DNA of 57,321 nt from JBAXLO01 sp037134755 (GCA_037134755.1 JBAXLO010000002.1:1-57321); one strand, 5' to 3'. Positions 23,847 to 33,900 are shown, counted from the stretch's first letter. Notes: generated by a model not told the origin, from the sequence alone. Translations and numbers: made by a program.

Positions 23847-26543
23847 ATGAAAAAAATATTTAGTTTATTAATAGTAACTATGTTACTAATGCTTTCGACC
23901 CAAAATCTAAAAGCTCAAACTTATTGTACAAGCGGTTTATATACCCATGGTTGTTCTAGTGGTGATTATCTTACAACTTTTAATTTTGTAGAAATAAGTC
24001 AAACCGGCTTAACTTGTACTTCAGATACTGCCGGTTACAATGATTTTACTTCTTTAATTACCGGTCTTACACAAGTATCCACTTATCCAATTTCAGGTAT
24101 ATTAGGTTATTCCCCCGATGACGTTGTAAGAATATGGATTGATTATAATGATGACGGTACATTTAATAATGATTCAACTGAACTTATTTTTGATAGTGGA
24201 TATTTATCTGACACAAATTTTTCGGGTAATATTACGATACCTCTATCAGCTACAATTGGCACACACAGAATGAGAGCGAGAGTTGTGAACGGTATAGATG
24301 GTTTTGATGCTTGTTCAAATTATTACGGTGGTTGTGTAAATGATTATTTGGTTAATATCAATGCAATTTTTACACCTTATCTTACAGCTTCTCCTACTTC
24401 GCACAACTTTAATTATGTTATTTATGGAAGTTCTTCTGCATATAAACAATTTGATATAATGGGTTATAATTTGACCGGCGCCCCTGATAGTAGTATTACT
24501 GCTACTGTTCCAACCGGATTTAAGATTTCTTTATCGCCCGATTCTAATTATGCATCTTCTGTTGGTATTCCTTGTACAGGAACAAATTTAACGACACCGG
24601 TTTATATTAAGTTTGTACCAACAGATACCGGTACTGTTTATTCAGCTTATTTAAAAATATTTGGCTGTGGAGCATCTTCTGATTCTAATATACTATTATC
24701 AGGAAGTTCATTATTAACATATTGTACAAGCGGTTTGTACAACGAAGGCTGTATGTTTGGTAATTATCTAACAGATTTTAGTATAGGTACCATTTATCAA
24801 ACAGGCTTAACATGTCCTTCAGGAATGGTTGGGTATAATGATTTTACGTTAGATTCAACTAAACTTACACAAGGATATACTTATCCAATTTCAGGTATAT
24901 TAGGAACTTCACCCGATCAATATGTTAGGATATGGATTGACTTTAATGATGATGGTACATTTAATAATGATTCAACTGAGCTTGTTTATACAAGTGGTTA
25001 TTTACTCAACACAACAGTATCAGGCAATATTACAATACCTATCACTGCTACACTGGGTCCTCACAGAATGAGAGTTAGGGTTGTGAGCTACACAGATGGT
25101 TTTGATGCTTGTTCAACCTATTACTCTGGTTGTGTAAATGACTATATAGTTAATATAAATGCACTTACTATACCTTATCTTACTGCTTCTCCCTTTTCAA
25201 ATAACTATAATTATGTTGCTTATGGAAGTTCTTCATCTTATAAACAATTTAATATTTTGGGTTATCATTTAAACGGTGCTCCGGATAGCAGTGTTACTGT
25301 TAAGGTTCCAAACGGATTTAAGATCTCTTTAGCAACTGATTCCAATTATGTATCTTCCGTTAATATTCCTTGTACTGGAGCAACTTTAACAACTCCTGTT
25401 TATATTAAGTTTGTGCCAACAGCAGCTAATACTGTTTATTCAGCATATTTAAAAATGTCAGGCTGTGGAGCGTCTTCTGATTCCACTGTTCTTTTGTCAG
25501 GAACTTCTTTATTAACTTATTGCACTGATAATTTATATATCACCGGTTGTTCAGATGGTGATTATTTAACAGATTTCAGTATAGCTACAATTAATCAAAC
25601 AGGCTTAATGTGTACTTCAGATGCTTTAGGATACAATGATTATACTTTAGATTCAACTAAGCTTATGCGTGGAAATACTTATACTATTTCAGGGATATTA
25701 GGATATTCGCCTAATGAATGTGTTAGGGCATGGATTGATTATAATGACGATATTACATTTAATAATGATTCTACTGAACTTATTTATAATAGTGGGAGTT
25801 TAACAAGTGATACATTCTTAGGCAATATAACTATACCTATCACTGCTACACCAGGTTCTCACCGAATGAGAGTAAGAGTTGTTTACAACGCACTTGGTTT
25901 TGATGCTTGTTCAAATTATAATTATGGTTGTGCAAATGACTATATAGTTAATATTATTAAACATGGAAGTGATGTAGGAGTATCTTCAATTACAGCTCCA
26001 AATAATGTGGTAACAATTGACTCTGTTATAAATCCTAAAATTACAATTCATAATTTTGGTGATACTACCTTATCATTAATTCCGGTAGCTTATCAAGTAA
26101 ATTCACTAGTGCCAGTTACAGAAAACTGGTCAGGATCATTAGCTCCGGCAGATTCTGTTATTTATACTTTTACAACAACATTTGTAGCTCCTTCAGGAAC
26201 TTCATTTAGTTTATGTGCTTATACAAAATTAACTACAGATCAGGATACCTTAAACGATAAAACCTGTAAAACAATAAATCTTACTCCAAATAGTATTATT
26301 GAAAATAATGTTATCTCAAACATATCTATTTACCCTAATCCCGCTAAAGGTGAATTAACAATAGAAACAAACCTTAATACAGAACAACGATTAGAGATTG
26401 TAAATCTTATCGGGCAAACCGTATATACATCTATAATTAATAAGAAAGCAACAGTTAATACTTCCGCTTTCACGAATGGCGTTTACATCTTAAAACTAAG
26501 TTCGGATAAAGAAACAGTGGTAAGGAAGTTTGTGAAAGAATAG
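23847..26543 (+). CDS. T9SS type-A secreted protein with three GEVED-domain repeats
   Basis: 898 residues. Signal peptide (LLIVTMLLMLSTQNLKAQ). Three tandem modules of roughly 270 residues start YCTSGLYTHGC, YCTSGLYNEGC and YCTDNLYITGC. Each contains the GEVED core (RIWIDYNDDGTFNNDSTEL, GTHRMRARVV, DACSNYYGGCVNDY); the first two also carry a second Ig-like half (GAPDSSITATVPTGFKISLS, TPVYIKFVPT). A CARDB-like domain follows about residues 710-805. The last ~75 residues are a type-A sorting domain (ISIYPNPAKGELTIETNLN). The modules resemble each other at DNA level, so they arose by recent internal duplication. Likely a surface or released binding protein; ligand unknown. Confidence 0.85.
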   Translation: MKKIFSLLIVTMLLMLSTQNLKAQTYCTSGLYTHGCSSGDYLTTFNFVEISQTGLTCTSDTAGYNDFTSLITGLTQVSTYPISGILGYSPDDVVRIWIDYNDDGTFNNDSTELIFDSGYLSDTNFSGNITIPLSATIGTHRMRARVVNGIDGFDACSNYYGGCVNDYLVNINAIFTPYLTASPTSHNFNYVIYGSSSAYKQFDIMGYNLTGAPDSSITATVPTGFKISLSPDSNYASSVGIPCTGTNLTTPVYIKFVPTDTGTVYSAYLKIFGCGASSDSNILLSGSSLLTYCTSGLYNEGCMFGNYLTDFSIGTIYQTGLTCPSGMVGYNDFTLDSTKLTQGYTYPISGILGTSPDQYVRIWIDFNDDGTFNNDSTELVYTSGYLLNTTVSGNITIPITATLGPHRMRVRVVSYTDGFDACSTYYSGCVNDYIVNINALTIPYLTASPFSNNYNYVAYGSSSSYKQFNILGYHLNGAPDSSVTVKVPNGFKISLATDSNYVSSVNIPCTGATLTTPVYIKFVPTAANTVYSAYLKMSGCGASSDSTVLLSGTSLLTYCTDNLYITGCSDGDYLTDFSIATINQTGLMCTSDALGYNDYTLDSTKLMRGNTYTISGILGYSPNECVRAWIDYNDDITFNNDSTELIYNSGSLTSDTFLGNITIPITATPGSHRMRVRVVYNALGFDACSNYNYGCANDYIVNIIKHGSDVGVSSITAPNNVVTIDSVINPKITIHNFGDTTLSLIPVAYQVNSLVPVTENWSGSLAPADSVIYTFTTTFVAPSGTSFSLCAYTKLTTDQDTLNDKTCKTINLTPNSIIENNVISNISIYPNPAKGELTIETNLNTEQRLEIVNLIGQTVYTSIINKKATVNTSAFTNGVYILKLSSDKETVVRKFVKE

Positions 26544-26569
26544 CGCTTCAGCTCCGCTCAACGACCAAT

Positions 26570-26651
26570 GCCGTCATTGCGAGGAGGAACGACGAAGCAA
26601 TCTCATGTTATAAAACTAATTAGATTGCTTCACTACGTTCGCAATGACGGC
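26570..26651. repeat. REP-type inverted repeat
   Basis: GCCGTCATTGCGA (26570-26582) is the exact complement of TCGCAATGACGGC (26639-26651). Inside are AGCAATCT and AGATTGCTT. It is GC-rich compared with the surroundings. Half copies lie at 32649-32690 and 54899-54933. This is a widespread dispersed repeat type, not specific to this locus. Confidence 0.85.
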
Positions 26652-26656
26652 ATAAT

Positions 26657-26696
26657 AAAAAGAGCGGCTGTCTTTGATAAGACAGCCGCTCTTTTT
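26657..26696. terminator. bidirectional terminator between convergent genes
   Basis: AAAAAGAGCGGCTGTC pairs with GACAGCCGCTCTTTTT around an 8-base loop. It serves both the GEVED gene and the minus-strand DUF6588-like gene. The same stem occurs at 154-187. Confidence 0.9.
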
Positions 26697-26720
26697 ATTT
26701 ATATTGTAAAGAAGTATTAA

Positions 26721-27656
26721 TTAAAACATCCCAAATATCAAACCTAATGTTGCTGAAGAATAGCCACCCGGAGCTAATACACCATCAAGATTAAAAGCAA
26801 AGAAACCTGCTTTTAGTCTTAAACCGGCATTAATACCAAATTGGTTTCCTGAATTATTAAATGTCATATCTTCGTGCATATAGCCAAGACCATGACTAAC
26901 TGTTGCAAAATTTCCTGAGATATTAAAATCAGTACTATTATGTGATAAACGTAAACCACCATAAATAGTAGCAACTGTAAATTTTCTGGAAATAACAAGA
27001 TTTGCTCCCCATCCTGATGCACTATATTTAAGTGTTTGAGCTGCGCCTTTATTATCAACAAGTAGCGGATCTGTTAAAGTTAAGCCGGCATTAGCAAATG
27101 TTCCAATAAATGATAAGGAGAAAGGCATCTTTTTCCAACCCGGTATCCATTGTTTAATATCATGTTTTACACCAAGGCCAAAGTATCCAACTTTATAGTT
27201 AGCAATATCAATATTTGGGTAAGCACGTATCATCAACTCAGTATGTTTCCACAAACCAACGCTTCCTTGTAATAATGGAAGAGGTGATAATGAAACTCCA
27301 TCGCCTTTAGGAATTGGAGTTTGTGTATTAGGAATATTACCATTTGAAGTATTAGGGCCAAACATAGTAGATGCAGTATATTTGCCAATAGCAAATGTTT
27401 GGTCTGAAGAGGGGACAAATGATACTGATAATCCTGTTGAAATAGTAAATCTACCAAGATTTAACGGATCAGCAGTTGAATACCATCCATTATTAAGATT
27501 ATGTCCAAATGAAGCCATTAATGGTTCTACATAGTTTCCTATGTAAGTTTTTGCGTTGCTTCCTGCTGTAAAATAATCAACAGCGTCTTTTTGTGCATAT
27601 ATGCAGGAGATTCCTGTCATCATAAATGCGATTAGTATTAACGTTATTTTTCTCAT
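26721..27656 (-). CDS. DUF6588-like outer-membrane protein
   Basis: 311 residues with a signal peptide (LILIAFMMTGISCIYAQ). The stretch on a 'tail-less' N-terminal helix (YFTAGSNAKTYIGNYVEP), then GHNLNNGWYSTADPLNLGRF, and the later VGYFGLGVKHDIKQWIPGWK agree with a Bacteroidota family I recall as DUF6588. Strand-rich repeats and a terminal Phe suggest an outer-membrane beta-barrel. Function unknown. It is monocistronic, flanked by hairpins on both sides. I saw no exact TAnnTTTG box upstream. Confidence 0.7.
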   Translation of the reverse strand: MRKITLILIAFMMTGISCIYAQKDAVDYFTAGSNAKTYIGNYVEPLMASFGHNLNNGWYSTADPLNLGRFTISTGLSVSFVPSSDQTFAIGKYTASTMFGPNTSNGNIPNTQTPIPKGDGVSLSPLPLLQGSVGLWKHTELMIRAYPNIDIANYKVGYFGLGVKHDIKQWIPGWKKMPFSLSFIGTFANAGLTLTDPLLVDNKGAAQTLKYSASGWGANLVISRKFTVATIYGGLRLSHNSTDFNISGNFATVSHGLGYMHEDMTFNNSGNQFGINAGLRLKAGFFAFNLDGVLAPGGYSSATLGLIFGMF

Positions 27657-27804
27657 TTTTATAATTATTAAATTAAGTGTGTAAAAATACTAAATTATTT
27701 TATTAAAACTGATAAATAATAAAAAAACATTCAATTTGTTAAGATAAATTAACTTAATCCATTTAAAATTTAATTATGATGATAGAATAGGAGGCGATAT
27801 AATG

Positions 27805-27841
27805 CAAAAAAGACTGCCTCTATTTGAGACAGCCTCTTTTG
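27805..27841. terminator. terminator between the C10 peptidase and DUF6588 genes
   Basis: AAAAGACTGCCTC pairs imperfectly with GAGACAGCCTCTTTT. It lies just past the C10 peptidase stop on the minus strand and is related to the AGCC...GGCT terminators elsewhere in the window. Confidence 0.65.
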
Positions 27842-27872
27842 TTATTAAATTAGATTAGCTATATAAGAAAAC

Positions 27873-29984
27873 TTATTGAATAATAAATTTCATATAATAA
27901 CTACCTTTATTATTCTCTATTTTCAGGATATACATTCCCGCTCTTAGAGTGCTTACATCAATAGCTTTTGAATTAAAACCTGCTTTTATGTTGCTTTCAT
28001 CTGTGTATTGTCTTACACTTTGAACATCATAAATACTAAATTTAGTGATACCATCATTAATATAATCTCCCGTAATATTAAGCATATTATGAGCAGGATT
28101 AGGATAAACTTTAATACCCTTAATGATATTATTTTCTCTAACACCAGCTAATGAATCTAAAGAAATAGCTTCAATTTGCCATCCTGTATAGTTGTTATTA
28201 GCATTATCAGTTGTGAAAACAAGGTATAATTTATTTGAAGTAGAAAATATATCTTGTGGTAAAGTAGTTCCGGAATAAGCACCAATTAATTTAGCAGGAT
28301 TAACTGAGTCTCCATTATAAACATATAGTATGTCTTTATTTAATTCTGTATTCATTTTCTGGAATACAAGTTGAATAAATTTACCACTATCTGTGTTAAC
28401 ATTCCAATTACAGTTTAAGTTATTAGGATAATCATAGATGCCACTACCATTATCAAAAATTGTATCAATAACATTATAAATAGCATGAGGTAAACATTTA
28501 TATAATGAAGTATAAGTTAATTCCCAACCTGGAAGAGTATTGGCTGCATCAGTTGTGAAAACTACTAAAGCTTTTGAAGATGAAGTAACAATAGGAGCAG
28601 GGAAAATATTATTGCCAGATAAAGTACATAATATAGGAGAAGATGTAGTTGGACCATCATAGATAGTTACAAAATCTTTATTTGCTTCTGTTTGGAATCT
28701 GTTAAAATTAATCTGAATATAATCACCACTATCAGGTGAAATTAACCATTGACAATTAGTATTGTTTGAATAATTAGATGTTCCTGTTCCATTATCAAAT
28801 GTCCATTGGTTAGCTGCATAAGTTTTGTTAGGAATACAATAAGGATAAATAGAAGTATCAGCAACAATATTGATAATAGCTCCCTGTCCTGAAGTGAAAT
28901 TGTAAGACATCGGAGTTAAGCTATTTAGATAGAAATAGCCATCTCCACCACCACTCCATCCCCAGTTGAAATGGAAATAAGTACTGTTTTGATAACCATC
29001 GCAAACCCATGCATGTCCACCATAAGTAGGATCAGCACCACTATATAATATTGGGTAGCCCATATCAAGATTGTCTAAAAGATATGTTCTCCATTGTAAG
29101 TCAGTATAATTACCACGATTAATATCCTTAATAAATCTTCTGTATTTAAAATAATTATATAATGAATTTAATGCATCAGCAGTTTGAGCTCCTGATTCAT
29201 TAGGTGTATAATTCATATCAACAGAAACTCCACAAGCATACATTAATCTTTCAATAGTTGCAGGATAAAGAGAATTGCTAATAGCTGGAGGTGTCATTAA
29301 CTGAAAGTCGAAAAGAGTATCAAAATTAGCAGTTAAAGTTCCAAAGTATGGGTGAACATAAGAATGAGATCCTTGACCACGTTTTGGATAATTGTAATAT
29401 TTCATGATTTGAGCCATAGAAGTAGCTACACAGCCGGTAACACAATGAGTGCCGCTAAATGAAGGACATAAAGCATTGTAACCTGGAGCTTGATCCCATT
29501 TAGTTAATAAAAATGGATTTACTGAACGGGTGTTTGTTGAACTACCTCCTGATTTATTTTCAGAAGTATAAAGATCCCAAGCATTACTAACTGTAATATG
29601 TACTTTTGTTTTTGTAGTAGATGCTAATTCAACAGCATCTGTTACATTACTCATCCACCAGTTAAAAGAAGCGTTTTCTGAATTAACAGGATAAGATCCT
29701 TCATTAGAGTAAGCAATAATTGGGAAAGCATTATTATCACCTGAAATGACAATAAAGCTGTTATCACCATAGTAAACATGTAAAAGAACTTTGCTATTAT
29801 CTTGCTTACTGTTTATTGCTAAATAGTTTACCACAGTATTATCTGAAGATTTGTTTAATTCAATCCTGAAGAAATTCTTAGCAACAGAAAGTGCTGTATT
29901 CTTTGTAACAGGACCTGCGGTAACAACTGTAAAAGTTATTACGCATATGAACATTACTGTAAAAAGTTTAACTATGTTTTTCAT
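27873..29984 (-). CDS. C10-family (streptopain-like) cysteine peptidase with two CUB domains, T9SS type A
   Basis: 703 residues: signal peptide, a propeptide (about 25-150), then a C10 catalytic domain. The nucleophile is Cys185 in GCVATSMAQIMKYY and the base is His324 in GGHAWVCDGY, followed by the Trp/Gly-rich FNWGWSGGGDGYF. Two CUB-like domains follow (about 385-495 and 500-610), each with a TFDNGTG or IFDNGSG opening and a DFVTIYDGP or DILYVYNGD motif. A type-A sorting domain ends the protein (IKVYPNPAHNMLNITGD). Streptopain and its Porphyromonas/Bacteroides relatives cut host or environmental proteins; this one is expected outside the cell. Both catalytic residues are intact. Confidence 0.9.
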   Translation of the reverse strand: MKNIVKLFTVMFICVITFTVVTAGPVTKNTALSVAKNFFRIELNKSSDNTVVNYLAINSKQDNSKVLLHVYYGDNSFIVISGDNNAFPIIAYSNEGSYPVNSENASFNWWMSNVTDAVELASTTKTKVHITVSNAWDLYTSENKSGGSSTNTRSVNPFLLTKWDQAPGYNALCPSFSGTHCVTGCVATSMAQIMKYYNYPKRGQGSHSYVHPYFGTLTANFDTLFDFQLMTPPAISNSLYPATIERLMYACGVSVDMNYTPNESGAQTADALNSLYNYFKYRRFIKDINRGNYTDLQWRTYLLDNLDMGYPILYSGADPTYGGHAWVCDGYQNSTYFHFNWGWSGGGDGYFYLNSLTPMSYNFTSGQGAIINIVADTSIYPYCIPNKTYAANQWTFDNGTGTSNYSNNTNCQWLISPDSGDYIQINFNRFQTEANKDFVTIYDGPTTSSPILCTLSGNNIFPAPIVTSSSKALVVFTTDAANTLPGWELTYTSLYKCLPHAIYNVIDTIFDNGSGIYDYPNNLNCNWNVNTDSGKFIQLVFQKMNTELNKDILYVYNGDSVNPAKLIGAYSGTTLPQDIFSTSNKLYLVFTTDNANNNYTGWQIEAISLDSLAGVRENNIIKGIKVYPNPAHNMLNITGDYINDGITKFSIYDVQSVRQYTDESNIKAGFNSKAIDVSTLRAGMYILKIENNKGSYYMKFIIQ

Positions 29985-30034
29985 AGGTTGTTATTATTGT
30001 TATTTATTATTATTATTCTGAATATAATTTTTTG

Positions 30035-30042
30035 CAAATTTA
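30035..30042 (-). promoter_or_regulatory. -7 box of the C10 peptidase gene
   Basis: On the minus strand this reads TAAATTTG, an exact TAnnTTTG, about 50 bases upstream of the ATG. Confidence 0.65.
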
Positions 30043-30317
30043 AATAATTTTCTGACAAAAAAATGCATTTATTTAAGTTTATTTAGTTAAATATTTGTGA
30101 AATCATTCTTCAAGAGAAAAAGATTAATCTATTTTTGTATTTATTGATAGAATAATCAGTAGTATCCATTCATTTTTCAAAGAATATAATATTTACTTTT
30201 GAGACACAAAATTACTATACAATTATATTAATAACAAACATTAATTAATAAAGATCAAAACAAATCAGTTTACGGTAGCTTTTTACAAGTTAACGGTAAA
30301 ATAATCTATGTTTAAAC

Positions 30318-30356
30318 AAAAAAGAGTTTGTCTCTTCTTGAAATAAACTCTTTTTA
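30318..30356. terminator. terminator downstream of the TonB receptor gene
   Basis: AAAAAAGAGTTT pairs with AAACTCTTTTT around a loop of about 16 bases. It ends the minus-strand receptor gene. The rest of the gap 29985-30464 shows nothing I can name. Confidence 0.7.
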
Positions 30357-30464
30357 ATTAGCTATCCATTCCTTTTATTGGCAAATCTAATTATTGTTGC
30401 TTTAATAATTATACTGGCAACAACCATAAATATAATTAAATCAACATCTAGAGTATTTGTATAT

Positions 30465-32561
30465 TTAAAAATGAACTTTTAGGTTAACAAATAGCTCTCT
30501 TCCTGAACCCGGTTGATAAGAATTTTTATCAGGATCAGGTTCTGTAAAAGCAATATATTTTGTATCAAAAATATTTTTAGCATATAGGCTTAACTCACCA
30601 TTTAGCTTGCATATATTCCATTTATAAGTTACTTGAGCATGATACAAGTTAAATCCATCTTGAGAGATTTGATAATTAGTAGGATCAGTAAAGATATACC
30701 ATATGCTTTGATATTCTGAACTTACAGTTAAAGATAATCTTTTAGTAAATTTATAAGAAGCTTCAGCATACAATTGATATTTAGGACAATTAGGTAAGTA
30801 TTGATTCTTTATACTATCTGGTGAAGTATAAGTAAAGTTAGAAAAAGTATATGCAACACTGATCATTAAAGGATCAATAGGGTTCCATTTTACAGAAGCT
30901 TCAATACCTTTTCTGTTACTATTGCCACAATTACCATAAAAAACTTCCTGATTACCACGTGCCGGATATAATTTAAATCTAAAGAAATCATCTTTTGTAT
31001 TTAATAAAAACGCATTAATTTCGTAGAACAATCTATCTTTGATAGTACCTCTAACACCTATTTCTTCACTCATTGATGTAGCCGGCACAAGGTTATCATT
31101 AAAACCACCAAAACTTTTCGGATTACTTGCCAATTCTTCAGTTGCCGGTGGGATAAAACCCATGCCCCAGTTAGCATATACATTAAATGCTTTTGTAAAA
31201 TTATAGGTAATACCTGCACGCCCTGTTAGTTTATCGAAATCTTTAGAACCTGAAAGATTGTTTATTGAAGGCAAAAAGTCTGCGAGTTTATTGTGTAAAG
31301 CATCATAGCGTGCACTTACAGTTAAGCTAAGTTTTTTATTAAACTCTGTAACATTTGCAATGTAGGCTCCCCAACCGTATTGGTCGATGGTTTGATTGGC
31401 AAGGATAAGTGTGTCTTCCAAATTTGTTTCATCAAAACTATCAATGCGGGTTGTGTCTTTTAAGCTCTTAAATTTGTGCTCCTTAATCGACTGCCATTGA
31501 ACATCTGCTCCTACACTAAAAGTATTAGCAATTTTTTGGGTGCCACACTTATAATTATATTGTATCGAAAAACCCGGAGCAGTTATATCGCGATAATCAG
31601 CTGCTTTGTTACTGGTTTCTTTATAAGCAGTATTCCTGATAAAGCCATTAAATTGTAAGTTTGAATGCTCATTAATAGTAAGATCACCACATAAACCGGT
31701 AGTTATTTTTCCTGTTTTCTGATATTCGTTAAAAGGATTTGCATCCGAATTAGCTATTAAAGGATTATTAGTTGCATCATCATAACTTAATCCTTCAGCA
31801 TTCTGATTAAAGAAATCTGTTTTCATAAATACCTGAGTTAATTTAAATTTAGGACTTGCAGTCCAAGTAATTTTCTCAGACAAATTGCTCGACCAGAATC
31901 TAGTGTGATCTCTATAACCATCACCTCTGGAGCGCGAATAAGTAATACGATAATTAATATCATCTTTAGTGCCATATAGTTGAAGAAGCCCCTTGCCAAA
32001 GCCATTAGAACCTACAGATGTAAAAAAGGTGCCATTAATTGGCTTGTCACCACCGTTTTGTGTTTGAATGTTTAAGATGCCTGCCGAAGCACTTCCTCCG
32101 TAAAGCGCCGAAGCACTTCCGCGTATCACTTCAATTTTGCCTACTGTAGCCCAATCAACATCGTATAGGTCAGAGGCAAAACCGGTTGGGTCGTTGATGG
32201 TTATGCCGTCAATTATTACTTTTATCCCTCTTAAACCGCGTTCCGAAAGTATCCCTTGCCCTCTGATTGACATGTGTAGTCTTTCGCCGTTTGCCTGATT
32301 ATCGATCCTTACTCCGGGCACTAATCTCAAAGCTTCATCAGCTGCTATTGAGCGTGGTACAGCGTTAATGTCGTCGGGTAAAACGATGCTGGTGGCAGCA
32401 GGATTTGAAGATAACTTTACAGGTATTTTGTTCCCTGTTACAATAATTTGATCTAAATTTTTGATCTTTATTGTATCATTTTTCTCGTTTATTGTCTGAG
32501 AGTTGACATTATTACATATTGCTACTATAATTATTACAGCAATTAGTATACATCTTTTCAT
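30465..32561 (-). CDS. TonB-dependent outer-membrane receptor
   Basis: 698 residues. Signal peptide (ILIAVIIIVAICNNVNSQ), a plug domain from about residue 40 to 165 (VPRSIAADEALRLVPGVRI, IEVIRGSASALYGG), then a 22-strand-type barrel ending in Phe (VNLKVHF), the usual BAM signal. There is no SusD partner and no long N-terminal carboxypeptidase-like domain, so it resembles siderophore, haem or vitamin receptors rather than SusC glycan importers. The substrate cannot be told from the sequence. A small secreted protein gene lies upstream on the same strand 150 bases away and may be linked. Confidence 0.9.
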   Translation of the reverse strand: MKRCILIAVIIIVAICNNVNSQTINEKNDTIKIKNLDQIIVTGNKIPVKLSSNPAATSIVLPDDINAVPRSIAADEALRLVPGVRIDNQANGERLHMSIRGQGILSERGLRGIKVIIDGITINDPTGFASDLYDVDWATVGKIEVIRGSASALYGGSASAGILNIQTQNGGDKPINGTFFTSVGSNGFGKGLLQLYGTKDDINYRITYSRSRGDGYRDHTRFWSSNLSEKITWTASPKFKLTQVFMKTDFFNQNAEGLSYDDATNNPLIANSDANPFNEYQKTGKITTGLCGDLTINEHSNLQFNGFIRNTAYKETSNKAADYRDITAPGFSIQYNYKCGTQKIANTFSVGADVQWQSIKEHKFKSLKDTTRIDSFDETNLEDTLILANQTIDQYGWGAYIANVTEFNKKLSLTVSARYDALHNKLADFLPSINNLSGSKDFDKLTGRAGITYNFTKAFNVYANWGMGFIPPATEELASNPKSFGGFNDNLVPATSMSEEIGVRGTIKDRLFYEINAFLLNTKDDFFRFKLYPARGNQEVFYGNCGNSNRKGIEASVKWNPIDPLMISVAYTFSNFTYTSPDSIKNQYLPNCPKYQLYAEASYKFTKRLSLTVSSEYQSIWYIFTDPTNYQISQDGFNLYHAQVTYKWNICKLNGELSLYAKNIFDTKYIAFTEPDPDKNSYQPGSGRELFVNLKVHF

Positions 32562-32648
32562 TGTGTATAATTTTATGAAGTTTAATAACTTAATTATAAA
32601 TAAAAATATAAATACAATCGCTCAGGCCAACGTAATAAAGAAATCTTA

Positions 32649-32690
32649 TTAATTAATTAGATTGCTTCACTTCGTTTGCGATGTCGATTG
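32649..32690. repeat. half copy of the GATTGCTTC dispersed repeat
   Basis: ATTAGATTGCTTCACTTCG, then TTTGCGATGTCG, matches the right half of the inverted repeat at 26570-26651 with changes. Decayed, no second arm. Confidence 0.6.
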
Positions 32691-32711
32691 TGATCTATAA
32701 ATAAAGTATTA

Positions 32712-33233
32712 TTAAACTGTTTTAGGAGGAGGAATTATTACATCATAAAAATGATTAACAAATACTATATAATCAATAGGATAGATGATATTATATGCTA
32801 TTTCGGTAGGTGTATTTTTAATATCTTCATAAAATAATGAAATAGTAATTTTATTTAAAATCTGTTTGGTTTTATTCTTTACAGGATTGGCATCCATGTT
32901 AGTTTTCACCTCTTTGTTGAGGTTTGCATACAATTCTTCTTCTTTAGTATCATTTATACAATAATATATTGTAGTGTTGCCATTAGTTTGTTGCCTCACT
33001 ACATCATACATTTTGCCTTTATACATAAACTCCTTATCATCAATAAAATTAATGTCTTTATTATTATTTTTATCAACAATAATTGTAATTAATTTATTTT
33101 TGGGAATATTTTGTGTGATAGTATTTTTAATCTCTTTATGAATACAATAACTCATACTTTGGAATACTATCAGGCTACCGAAAGTATTAAAAAGTAAAAT
33201 TGATATTGCAATAAAAGAGATTAACTTTTTCAA
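32712..33233 (-). CDS. Small membrane-anchored or secreted protein next to a TonB receptor
   Basis: 173 residues with an N-terminal hydrophobic segment (about 5-28) that can be a signal peptide or anchor. Then come a Lys/Asn-rich region, a YKGKMYDVVRQQ strand, a YYCIND strand and a Pro-rich end (IIPPPKTV). I recall similar small proteins beside TonB receptors in Bacteroidota, but the function is unknown to me. It has its own -7 box and precedes the receptor gene on the same strand, so the two may be coexpressed. Confidence 0.6.
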   Translation of the reverse strand: MKKLISFIAISILLFNTFGSLIVFQSMSYCIHKEIKNTITQNIPKNKLITIIVDKNNNKDINFIDDKEFMYKGKMYDVVRQQTNGNTTIYYCINDTKEEELYANLNKEVKTNMDANPVKNKTKQILNKITISLFYEDIKNTPTEIAYNIIYPIDYIVFVNHFYDVIIPPPKTV

Positions 33234-33256
33234 AATTGTTTGTCTATAATTAAGTG

Positions 33257-33264
33257 CAAAATTA
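33257..33264 (-). promoter_or_regulatory. -7 box of the 173-residue protein gene
   Basis: Minus-strand TAATTTTG, an exact TAnnTTTG, 24 bases upstream of the ATG. Confidence 0.65.
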
Positions 33265-33505
33265 ATGTATTTTTATGATATATGTACATAAGTAAGAAAA
33301 TTTATAATTTGACTACTTTTATATAAAATGGTAATTATTTTTTCTTTTTAGCAATATATTTTATCACAATAAAAGTATTTATTATTTAAATTAAAAAATA
33401 AAATATGCTCATTAATCCATACAGAAGTGCTATTTGAGGGTAGTTTTATATTTTTAAGAAAAATAATAATATTTTAATTGTTATTGTCATGTAAATTATT
33501 ATTAG

Positions 33506-33513
33506 TATCTTTG
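33506..33513 (+). promoter_or_regulatory. -7 box giving a long array-containing leader
   Basis: TATCTTTG, an exact -7 element. The next gene on this strand starts at 33964, so a transcript from here would have a leader of about 440 bases. That leader would include a GC-richer stretch (33525-33620, with CTGCTGATT facing GAGCAG) and the 21-bp array. Confidence 0.55.
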
Positions 33514-33724
33514 TTTTTTATTTTCATTCACGGCTGCTGATTACTGAAACTGGTCGAGCAGTATTTGTCCAACGCAGGTTGTTTCCTTATAAATAGTATT
33601 TGTTTTTAGAATCGTAGGTTTTTATTGTATTTTAAAATGTTTATTATGAAAAATGGAAATATTGTATTTTTTAGAAAAAATTTATCGCTGTTAAGCAAAA
33701 TAATTACGATAAAATTATTTACGG

Positions 33725-33900
33725 TAGTGTTATTTTTATTTACAATAGCACAATTCTTTCAAACATTAGTGCTATTGCTTCAAATATTAGTGCTGTTATT
33801 TTATACATTAGTGCTGTCGAAAATAATATTAGTGCTAAATTATTTTAAAATACAAGTACATTTATCTACAATAACAGTACATAATAATCAATATGTCATA
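33725..33900. repeat. 21-bp phased array (ATTAGTGCT head)
   Basis: TAG-type anchors at 33725, 33746, 33767, 33788, 33809, 33830, then TACAAGT at 33851 and TAACAGT at 33872, all exactly 21 bases apart. Four central units share ATTAGTGCT; one (33746) has the core reversed (TAGCAC). The variable 12-base tails are A/T-rich. It ends 60 bases before the next ATG and would be in that gene's leader. Confidence 0.85.

Noticed and set aside
29985..30464. Possible small gene in the gap between the C10 peptidase and TonB receptor genes
   Set aside because: Only short AT-rich frames, one -7 box and a terminator are seen; nothing supports a gene or an array.
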